Source of the DNA: Methanoregula sp.
Lineage (GTDB): Archaea; Halobacteriota; Methanomicrobia; Methanomicrobiales; Methanospirillaceae
DNA length: 11,629 nt
Assembly: GCA_028705545.1 (NCBI GenBank)
Contig: JAQWDG010000041.1
Coordinates: 1-11,629, forward strand
Reading direction: 5' to 3'
The notes beneath the pieces were generated by a model. The model was given only the letters and a program-made list of their open reading frames with translations. It searched no databases and was not told the DNA's origin. Positions within the stretch are counted from its first letter, which is position 1; each line of letters begins with the position of its first letter. Shown piece by piece: positions 6,733 to 11,629 of the stretch. A program made the translations under genes and the position numbers.

Positions 6733-6966
6733 TTAAATGGCGAAGTTGCCGCCCCAGGCCAGAGCATTCATCAGAGGGTCTTCCCATGAGGGATTGACAC
6801 CGGATGAAATGGTGAGATTACTGAAATCATACCGGGCCAATAGCCTGCAATTCCCGCACCCTGCTATCCTGATTGCTGTGTTCAGGATCTCGTAAAAAAA
6901 ATGGTGCGGGATATCCGGATCCCGGCTATCGGCCGGAGCCACTTTGCAATCCTGATATTCCGGCAT
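6733..6966 (-). CDS. Possible 77-residue small protein with CGNC motif
   Basis: Unrecognised frame with C7 and a C37-x2-C40 pair (AGCGNCRLLARYDF), and a neat C-terminus, NPSWEDPLMNALAWGGNFAI. It overlaps the end of the upstream 65-residue gene by 41 bases in another frame; GTGGA precedes the ATG. Against it, eight T in a row (6901-6894 on this strand) fall inside it, just after the upstream gene's stop, and may instead be a terminator. The latter half looks more coding than the first, so the true start could be later. Confidence 0.33.
   Translation of the reverse strand: MPEYQDCKVAPADSRDPDIPHHFFYEILNTAIRIAGCGNCRLLARYDFSNLTISSGVNPSWEDPLMNALAWGGNFAI
6894..6901 (-). terminator. T8 tract after the 65-residue gene
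   Basis: Eight consecutive T on the - strand begin 24 bases past the TAG at 6926. Such tracts are enough for archaeal RNA polymerase to stop. If it is used, the two frames downstream (6733-6966 and 6615-6728) would be poorly expressed or not real. Confidence 0.3.
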
Positions 6967-7123
6967 TATTCCACGATTTGCTCTCTTTTTCCTTCATCCA
7001 GCATTCATAGTGGTAGATCCTGTTGTCTGTCCAGACCGTATCTTCGTAAATGTGCAGCAGTTGTCCGCACCGGTGACAGACCTTACGTATCCATGTTATA
7101 GGGATAATTTTCTTCATCATCAT
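6926..7123 (-). CDS. Small LIM-like zinc-finger protein
   Basis: A 65-residue frame with C16-x2-C19, an 18-residue spacer, then H38-x2-C41 (VCHRCGQ ... YHYECWMKEKE). This spacing matches one half of a LIM-type or related treble-clef zinc finger. The residues between (LLHIYEDTVWTDNRIYHYEC) read like a genuine beta-rich finger in which displayed ligands follow an aromatic strand. The tail (SWNNAGISGLQSGSGR) is low in structure. Three ATG codons in a row (7123, 7120, 7117) preceded by a GTG make the exact start uncertain; only a weak GGTG is present. It begins 15 bases after the 112-residue zinc-ribbon gene and so is probably co-transcribed with it. Family and function are not recognised. Confidence 0.55.
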   Translation of the reverse strand: MMMKKIIPITWIRKVCHRCGQLLHIYEDTVWTDNRIYHYECWMKEKESKSWNNAGISGLQSGSGR

Positions 7124-7138
7124 CACCGATTTTCCGCT

Positions 7139-7477
7139 CTAATGCACCGGATAAAGATTTTTCAATCGTGTGTATTCATGGATTACACAATCCGGAGTAG
7201 TGCACCTCCAGAGTTTTCTCTCACCGGGTCCTGCAATCAGGACCATCGGCTTGCGACATTCACAGCAGAAGACCTTTCTCATGGATTCCTTCAGGGTATT
7301 TCCCTCGCGCTGGATTATATCGAAAAGACAGGCGATTCCCAGCCTGTCAGGCAAAGGAATGATTGCAGGACATCCGATACAATCGCATGCATCAGCACAA
7401 TCCGGCCTGGCCTTGGCTGCGAGCGTTCTGATATCTTGAACTGCAAGGTAGATCTTCTCCATTTTTTTATCGCTCAT
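7139..7477 (-). CDS. Cysteine-rich protein with C-terminal zinc ribbon
   Basis: A 112-residue soluble protein with two cysteine groups. The first is compact: C27, C31, C33 and C36 (PDCADACDCIGCP). The second is a zinc-ribbon pattern with C71/C72 and C74 (FCCECRKPM), then C92 and C97 (LWRCTTPDCVIH). The N-terminal segment is a helix, MSDKKMEKIYLAVQDIRTLAAKA. The start at 7477 is decided by a perfect GGAGG at 7487-7483 with a five-base spacer; the frame continues upstream to 7537 without such a site. The gene ends in TAG. Its + strand counterpart frame (7010-7567) lacks any motif or ribosome site. I do not recognise the family; nucleic-acid binding or metal handling are the usual roles of such ribbons. 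Confidence 0.62.
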   Translation of the reverse strand: MSDKKMEKIYLAVQDIRTLAAKARPDCADACDCIGCPAIIPLPDRLGIACLFDIIQREGNTLKESMRKVFCCECRKPMVLIAGPGERKLWRCTTPDCVIHEYTRLKNLYPVH

Positions 7478-7482
7478 CAAAT

Positions 7483-7487
7483 CCTCC
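7483..7487 (-). promoter_or_regulatory. Shine-Dalgarno site of the 112-residue gene
   Basis: A perfect GGAGG lies five bases before ATG 7477. It decides the start and is the strongest single sign that this AT-rich stretch is coded on the - strand. Confidence 0.65.
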
Positions 7488-7586
7488 ATCTGACGAAATT
7501 TCAGATACCATTTCCAATTCCTGTGTTTTTCATTCAACCGGGAACATCGGATCCGCCATCACCATAGCCGATGAAAACCATCATTA

Positions 7587-7682
7587 TTAGAACAACGATC
7601 CGGCCATAATCATGACGAGAATCCAGATAATCAGGAGAGCCACAAGCCCCCAGAATACCTGATCCACCGTATAATATTCCAA
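7587..7682 (-). CDS. 31-residue single-helix membrane microprotein (TTG start)
   Basis: The frame begins at TTG 7682 with AGGTGA six bases upstream, and reads a short polar N-terminus (EYYTVDQ) followed by a 20-residue helix, VFWGLVALLIIWILVMIMAG, and the end SLF with TAA. Such an uninterrupted hydrophobic helix behind a well-placed ribosome site is unlikely by chance. It is a candidate one-pass membrane microprotein. Its first third overlaps the end of another small frame (7631-7830). It may instead be the C-terminal half of that gene after a second frameshift, which would give a soluble head with a membrane tail. Too short for family recognition. Confidence 0.45.
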   Translation of the reverse strand: MEYYTVDQVFWGLVALLIIWILVMIMAGSLF

Positions 7683-7830
7683 GCCTGGTCACCTGCCATT
7701 ATTACCCTGTTTTCATTCTCCGGTACGGGTTTCATTATATGTCCCGGAGGATACCCGGAACCGACCGCGTTGTCCAGTCCTTTCACCTGAATCCAGAAAT
7801 TGATGAGACCGGTTTTTCCTGACCGGTCAT
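7631..7830 (-). pseudogene. Possible small gene with a frameshift in an A5 run
   Basis: From ATG 7830 the frame reads MTGQEKP and then stops at 7783-7785. Adding one A to the A5 run at 7817-7813 gives instead MTGQEKTGLINFWIQVKGLD, continuing NAVGSGYPPGHIMKPVPENE, NRVIMAGDQ and on to a TGA at 7631-7633. The shifted reading is far more protein-like than the original. An alternative without any shift is a GTG start at 7786 (VKGLDNAVGSG), 51 residues. Whether the break is a real mutation or a homopolymer sequencing error cannot be told here. The reading frame then collides with the membrane microprotein downstream. Confidence 0.35.
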
Positions 7831-7854
7831 CGTATTTTTTTTAATCAATGCGCA

Positions 7855-8082
7855 TCAGTACGTCCGTCGTGATGATCGTGTATTCTGGCGTTGCAATAAT
7901 TGGATGAACTGTTGGTTCCGCGGACATTCATACGGATTCACACCCTGTTCCGGGTTCCATTTCCCTTCCATCGGGTTGAATCGTGCCGGGCACGATACTT
8001 CTTCAACGATCGGCGAATGAATTCCCGGCACCATTCTAATTATTTTGTGTTCGCAATCTCTGCAAAACGAATGAATACTCAT
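7855..8082 (-). CDS. Small four-cysteine protein
   Basis: A 75-residue frame with C7-x2-C10, C31 and C53, a plausible four-cysteine metal site: SFCRDCEHKIIRM, then EEVSCPARFNP, then NPYECPRNQQF. The intervening residues are polar with a proline/glycine-rich stretch (NPMEGKWNPEQGVNP); the tail is basic (RQNTRSSRRTY). The ATG at 8082 has AGGA about ten bases upstream. The frame stays open further upstream and the residues just before (RTARQVTSDVYSKQETKT) also look coding, so an earlier start near 8178 (MLAQGVILHSEN) is possible. It ends in TGA, 24 bases ahead of the next small frame. No family recognised. Confidence 0.5.
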   Translation of the reverse strand: MSIHSFCRDCEHKIIRMVPGIHSPIVEEVSCPARFNPMEGKWNPEQGVNPYECPRNQQFIQLLQRQNTRSSRRTY

Positions 8083-8224
8083 GGTTTTTGTTTCCTGTTT
8101 TGAATAAACATCAGATGTAACCTGACGTGCCGTCCGGGCGATGTTCTCTGAATGCAGAATAACGCCCTGTGCAAGCATTACCGGATGAAAAAAGATGATG
8201 GGGGATTGAGGTGTTACTGCTGTA

Positions 8225-8332
8225 TCAGTTGGGGCTTGATGAATTTGATGAATTGAAGGAATTATTCGATGTGTAATCATCTTCTGAATGCATCCGGCTT
8301 GAGCCATTACACAAAGGAATACACCAATTCAT
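8225..8332 (-). CDS. Possible 35-residue Ser/Asn-rich leader or microprotein
   Basis: The ATG at 8332 is preceded by AGGAGTGA (8344-8337), a near-perfect ribosome site with a seven-base spacer, and a TATA-like element at the right distance further back. The product starts MNWCIPLCNGSSRMHSEDDY and ends in a Ser/Asn-rich stretch. It has one C-x3-C pair. Quality of translation signals is high, but the composition is low-complexity, so this may be a regulatory leader frame of the small-gene cluster. No family recognised. Confidence 0.33.
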   Translation of the reverse strand: MNWCIPLCNGSSRMHSEDDYTSNNSFNSSNSSSPN

Positions 8333-8360
8333 CGCATCACTCCTGTACACATATTTGTCG

Positions 8361-8372
8361 TATGATAATAAG
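8361..8372 (-). promoter_or_regulatory. TATA-like element ahead of the small-gene cluster
   Basis: On the - strand this reads ACTTATTATCAT. Its centre lies about 26 bases before 8342, just ahead of the AGGAGTGA ribosome site, so a transcript with a very short leader into the 35-residue frame is geometrically sensible. The match to the archaeal TATA box is moderate. Confidence 0.3.
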
Positions 8373-8457
8373 TAGTTTAAGGTGTTCCCTACGGGGATAA
8401 TTGAACTTCAGTTACCTTTACCAGTCTGATATTATTTGAGACCATACGGATTCCGGA

Positions 8458-9060
8458 TTATTTTTTCCTGCCCGTACCCGCCAGCGTATGAATCATCCCG
8501 GTGAACGAATCGCGGCTCCGGTGCCGGAAGACTCCTTCGTTCACGTACCGGACATCCTCAATTGAGAAGAACGCCCGTGGATTGATCCTCTCAATACCCA
8601 GAGTAATCCGGGAAAGCTCCGACCGGTTCACGAGTGAGAGGATCATGGTGACGGTTCCCCGCGATCCCCGGGCATCGAGACAGGTAACCCCGTGATTCTC
8701 TGACTGGAGGTATGCGGTGATCGCGTCACAGGATTCATCAGTTGTCACGATACGCAGGATCACCATGCCGAGGGACAACTTCTCCTCGACAACGAGCCCG
8801 ACATACGTTCCAGCTGCAAATCCCAGCGCGTATGCGAGGAAGTTTGCAATATTGGCAAGGTCTTTCATCACGACCTCGACTGCCAGAAGCCAGATCACGA
8901 TCTCAAAGAACGCGATCGCGGCGGCAAGGACACGGATGCCCTTGGATATGAAGACGATTCGTACCGTCTCCAACGTAACATCACAGACACGGGCCAGAAA
9001 GATCAGCAGGGGGAGGATCACCCATGCATAGAGTTCGGGACTTATTAAGAGAAATGCCAT
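8458..9060 (-). CDS. UPF0316 membrane protein with DUF2179 domain, copy 2
   Basis: A 200-residue paralogue of the product at 5927-6481, with the same layout. The hydrophobic N-terminal half has about three helices, with the family pattern RVCDVTLETVRIVFISKG at about residues 24-41. The soluble DUF2179 domain (about 95-175) includes VTMILSLVNRSELSRI and ends AFFSIEDVRYVNEG. Compared with copy 1 it has about ten extra N-terminal residues and a longer, basic C-terminal tail ending GTGRKK. Function unknown. ATG 9060 has AGG seven bases upstream, inside AGGCGAGTGA. A TATA-like TATGATTAT (9103-9095) is well placed for a short leader. It is divergent from the MFS gene. Confidence 0.9.
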   Translation of the reverse strand: MAFLLISPELYAWVILPLLIFLARVCDVTLETVRIVFISKGIRVLAAAIAFFEIVIWLLAVEVVMKDLANIANFLAYALGFAAGTYVGLVVEEKLSLGMVILRIVTTDESCDAITAYLQSENHGVTCLDARGSRGTVTMILSLVNRSELSRITLGIERINPRAFFSIEDVRYVNEGVFRHRSRDSFTGMIHTLAGTGRKK

Positions 9061-9150
9061 TCACTCGCCTAAAGGTGTCATCCATTTCAGGACGATAATC
9101 ATAGGATGCTGTCTCTTCCCATATCAACATTCTCAAGCAGGACCCGGCAG

Positions 9151-9158
9151 ATTATATG
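9151..9158 (+). promoter_or_regulatory. TATA-like box upstream of the MFS gene
   Basis: ATTATATG follows a C/G-rich stretch and would place transcription start near 9180, giving a leader of about 60 bases before ATG 9239. The complementary strand reads CATATAAT, but it is about 95 bases from the divergent UPF0316 gene, which has a nearer element. Confidence 0.4.
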
Positions 9159-9238
9159 GAAGAGAACCAACAATAATACAAGATACTTTTCATGGAACAC
9201 TCTGCCAGCCACGACAGCACAGACAGAACGTATGCGTA

Positions 9239-10783
9239 ATGAACCTGCTCCCCCCGTCACAGGAACTCACGCTGGAAGAGGTTGAGCACGGCTTATCGAA
9301 TATTATTTTCGACGGCCTGACCACCCATGCATTCGTCACGCTGACCAGCGGTATTTTCCTGATCGCATTCGCTCTTGAGCTCGGAGCATCCAACATTGTA
9401 ATCGGCCTTCTTGCAGCAATCCCGGCACTTACGGAGCTTATCCAGATCCCGGCAGTCGGATTAATCGAACGTGTCCGGAACCGTCGCCTCATAACCGTTG
9501 TTTCCTCTTTCCTGTCCCGGGGATTATGGCTCGTTATCGCTCTCATACCGTTCCTGTTCTCAAAACAGGCCGGGATTTATTGCCTGATCTTCCTTCTGAT
9601 CCTGTACTCGTGTATCTCATCCGTAAAGCACTGCGGCTGGAAGTCATGGATGCGGGATCTGATACCGGACGAGATCCTCGGGATGTTTTTCTCGCGGAGG
9701 ATGGCACTGTCGTTTGCGCTTGCAACCGTTCTCTCCCTCTGTGCCAGTTTCTTGCTCGATATCTGGCAGAGCGACAGCCTGAGGGAGCCGTCCTACGGCT
9801 ACTCGTTGATCTTCCTGTCGGGGAGTCTCATTGGCCTTGCCGGTACCTACTACCTGATCCGGACCCCCGAGCCGCAGATGACCCGGCAATTCAGTGCTCC
9901 GCTTACGAGCCGGTTTTCCATCTGGTTTGCCGATACGAACTTCCGCAATCTGATCATCTTCCTCAGCCTGTGGAGTTTTGCCGTCAACCTGGCAGCGCCG
10001 TTCGTCACGGTCTATCTCCTGAAACGACTCTCGCTCGATCTCACCATCGTTATTATATTGTCCATTGTCAGCCAGGTATGCAGCATCGTCTCGCTTCCGC
10101 TCTGGGGATCCATCGCCGACCGGTTCAGCAACAAATCCGTGCTCCATGTTGCCGGCCCGCTCTTCCTGCTCTGTTTCCTTGCGCTCACCTTCACAAACCT
10201 GCCCGATCCGCATGCCTTCACGATGCCGCTTCTTGTCATCGTCCATATCACCATGGGAGTGTCAATGGCCGGTGTCACGCTTGCCGCCGGCAACATCGGC
10301 CTGAAACTGGCCCCGAAGGGATCGGCAACATCCTACCTTGCAGGCATCAGCATCTTCACGGCACTCACCGCAGGAATTGCTCCTGTCATCGGCGGGTTTT
10401 TTGTCGACCATCTTGCCGAATGCGAACTGACATGGAACCTGATCTGGAAGAGCCCCGGCATCCAGTTCACCATCCCGACGCTCTACCTGATCCACTGGGA
10501 TTACTTCTTTGTCTTTGCCTTCCTGATCGGGCTGTACTCTCTCCACCGGCTCTCGTACGTCCAGGAGCAGGGTGAGGTGGACGAGCCGATCTTCATCCCC
10601 TCGCTCATCGCCTATGGCAAGGATATGCGGAACTTCTCGACTGCCGGCGGCATCCGGAACCTTCTCCGCTTCCCGGTGAACGGCATCGACATCCAGTCCG
10701 ACAATACCTCGCGGGAATGCCGGCTGGCACGGGAGGCACCGCAGTTATCAGAACAAAAAAAACATACGAGGGAGGGACGGTAG
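9239..10783 (+). CDS. MFS transporter
   Basis: A 514-residue integral membrane transporter of the major facilitator superfamily, with about twelve hydrophobic segments. A motif-A-like loop follows helix 2 (GLIERVRNRRLITV, residues 74-87), and a better one follows the second-half equivalent (LWGSIADRFSNKSVL, about residue 290). The N-terminus is short and acidic (LTLEEVEHG). The C-terminal tail from about residue 440 is long, hydrophilic and basic, more than transport needs, and ends KKHTREGR. Substrate cannot be told from sequence. ATG 9239 has no clear ribosome site; it overlaps the stop of a 15-codon frame starting at 9192, which may couple translation. The gene ends in TAG. Neighbours point to no pathway. 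Confidence 0.9.
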   Translation: MNLLPPSQELTLEEVEHGLSNIIFDGLTTHAFVTLTSGIFLIAFALELGASNIVIGLLAAIPALTELIQIPAVGLIERVRNRRLITVVSSFLSRGLWLVIALIPFLFSKQAGIYCLIFLLILYSCISSVKHCGWKSWMRDLIPDEILGMFFSRRMALSFALATVLSLCASFLLDIWQSDSLREPSYGYSLIFLSGSLIGLAGTYYLIRTPEPQMTRQFSAPLTSRFSIWFADTNFRNLIIFLSLWSFAVNLAAPFVTVYLLKRLSLDLTIVIILSIVSQVCSIVSLPLWGSIADRFSNKSVLHVAGPLFLLCFLALTFTNLPDPHAFTMPLLVIVHITMGVSMAGVTLAAGNIGLKLAPKGSATSYLAGISIFTALTAGIAPVIGGFFVDHLAECELTWNLIWKSPGIQFTIPTLYLIHWDYFFVFAFLIGLYSLHRLSYVQEQGEVDEPIFIPSLIAYGKDMRNFSTAGGIRNLLRFPVNGIDIQSDNTSRECRLAREAPQLSEQKKHTREGR

Positions 10784-10815
10784 GTCTCCCATTCTTTGGT
10801 TCCTTATGATATGCC

Positions 10816-10840
10816 TTTTATAGTGCCGTGGTGTTATACA
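10816..10840 (+). promoter_or_regulatory. TATA-like elements upstream of the REC gene
   Basis: Two candidates are TTTTATAG (10816-10823) and TTATACA (10834-10840). The second would place transcription start about five bases before ATG 10869, which fits the absence of a Shine-Dalgarno site there (leaderless mRNA). Either or neither may be used. Confidence 0.35.
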
Positions 10841-10868
10841 CAATAAGCGCTGGCAAACATCAGTTCCG

Positions 10869-11629
10869 ATGCCCATGATCCCAAGAATTTCCATTCTCTA
10901 TGTTGATGATGAACCGGCCCTCCTTGAGCTGGGCAGAATATTCCTTGAAAAGAACGAAACATTCAGGGTTCAGACAAGCACATCGGTCAATGATGCCACA
11001 GCCCTGCTTGCTGTAAACCAGTATGATGTTGTAGTCTCTGATTACCAGATGCCGGAACGGGACGGGATCGAGTTTCTCAAATATGTGCGGGCTAATCACG
11101 GGGGTCTCCCCTTCATCCTCTTCACCGGCAGGGGCCGGGAAGAAGTGGTTATCGAAGCGATCAATAATGGTGCGGATTTCTACCTCCAGAAAGGTGGCGA
11201 CCCGGTCCCGCAGTTCGCCGAGTTGTCGCAGAAGATCAGGATGGCCGTTGAGAAACGAAAGACCAGTGAGATGCTCAGGAGACAGACGGTCGTGCTGGGA
11301 GAGCGGGTGAAGGAGCTGAACTGCCTGTACCGCCTCGCAGAAGCAATCAATACCCACGGGATCACCCTTGATACGATGTTACAGGACTGTGTCAACCTCA
11401 TCCCCTCCGGTTACCAGTACCCGGATTGTACGTGCGTCCGTGTGGTGTTCCGCGACCGGGAATACACGACACCGGGTTTTTCTAAATCAGTCTGGAACCA
11501 GAACGCACTCATCTTCCTTGGCGGTGCCTGTGCAGGTACTATCGAGGTCTCCTATACTGGCAGACTGGCGGAACGGGTGAACGATGCGTTCCTGGCCGAA
11601 GAGAATTCCCTCCTGAACGGCGTCGTGAA
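10869..11629 (+). CDS. REC-domain sensor/signal-transduction protein, 3' end outside window
   Basis: Response-regulator-type receiver domain (residues about 7-128) followed by a sensor region that continues past the window edge; 253 residues are visible. Receiver landmarks are D13/D14 (YVDDE), phospho-acceptor D58 (VVVSDYQMPERDG), T86 (FILFTGRG) and K108 (YLQKGGDP). A short coiled linker (KRKTSEMLRRQTVVLGERVKEL) leads into a domain starting NCLYRLAEAINTHGITLD, of the type I recall ahead of PAS and histidine-kinase modules in Methanomicrobiales hybrid kinases. The missing part therefore likely holds kinase domains, which is inference. ATG 10869 is chosen; ATG 10875 is two codons later. There is no ribosome site, so translation may be leaderless. 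The signal sensed is unknown. Confidence 0.88.
   Translation, partial: MPMIPRISILYVDDEPALLELGRIFLEKNETFRVQTSTSVNDATALLAVNQYDVVVSDYQMPERDGIEFLKYVRANHGGLPFILFTGRGREEVVIEAINNGADFYLQKGGDPVPQFAELSQKIRMAVEKRKTSEMLRRQTVVLGERVKELNCLYRLAEAINTHGITLDTMLQDCVNLIPSGYQYPDCTCVRVVFRDREYTTPGFSKSVWNQNALIFLGGACAGTIEVSYTGRLAERVNDAFLAEENSLLNGVV

Larger units (their letters stand above)
8083..8457. other. AT-rich stretch around the 35-residue frame
   Basis: Apart from the possible 35-residue frame I see no RNA gene, repeat or long frame here. The left part (8083-8224) could encode an N-terminal extension of the four-cysteine protein. The right part (8345-8457) lies between the second UPF0316 gene and the presumed promoter of the small-gene cluster. 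Confidence 0.3.

Noticed and set aside
7010..7567. A 185-codon + strand frame
   Set aside because: It opposes the 112- and 65-residue - strand genes, has no ribosome site, no recognisable domain and a mixed low-complexity composition. The - strand frames have a perfect GGAGG and paired Cys motifs.
7807..7842. Hairpin (GACCGGT/ACCGGTC) followed by eight T on the + strand
   Set aside because: It looks like an intrinsic terminator, but I find no + strand gene upstream. On the - strand it coincides with the start of a small frame, so the repeat is more likely part of coding sequence.
9526..10575. A 349-codon + strand frame inside the MFS gene
   Set aside because: Out-of-frame shadow, rich in Pro, Cys, His and Arg; the MFS frame has proper helices and motifs.
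1..11629. CRISPR array, IS element, tRNA or rRNA
   Set aside because: I saw no spaced direct repeats, transposase motifs, terminal inverted repeats or tRNA-like cloverleaf sequences on either strand by eye. A dedicated tRNA scan was not possible.

Overview
The window looks like a methanogenic archaeon of the order Methanomicrobiales, most like Methanoregulaceae. The evidence is a near-textbook AqpM archaeal aquaporin, a deoxyhypusine synthase, the archaeal DUF2193 and DUF2180 families, polyferredoxin-type Fe-S proteins, TATA-like boxes ahead of several genes, and a REC sensor protein of the kind abundant in Methanoregula and Methanospirillum. The genus is inference; there is no rRNA or mcr gene here.

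Bases 2-4752 (+ strand) form one tightly packed gene block: a 5'-truncated NapH/MauN-like membrane ferredoxin, a small cupin, a small CxxC protein, a decayed zinc-ribbon gene broken by an in-frame amber codon, DUF6448, DUF2193, DUF2180 and aqpM. Gaps are a few to some tens of bases, and two junctions overlap. The set mixes metal- or redox-binding proteins of unknown function with a channel that passes small neutral solutes. It is the best candidate for an undescribed system. A short hairpin with a T-tract closes it.

Bases 4887-6481 (- strand) hold dys (eIF5A hypusination), preceded by and overlapping a UPF0316 membrane gene. Bases 6482-8457 are visibly more AT-rich and contain no gene of normal size. 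Read on the - strand they show a string of very small frames, many with good Shine-Dalgarno sites and paired cysteines, plus a tiny one-helix membrane protein and a probably frameshifted small gene. A second UPF0316 paralogue (8458-9060, -) closes this island, so the two UPF0316 genes flank it.

From 9061 a divergent intergenic region leads to an MFS transporter (9239-10783, +). A REC-domain sensor/regulator follows (10869 onward, +) and runs off the end of the window. TAG is the ordinary stop of several intact genes here (dys, the MFS gene and two of the small frames). This argues against pyrrolysine read-through of the amber codon in the broken zinc-ribbon gene.
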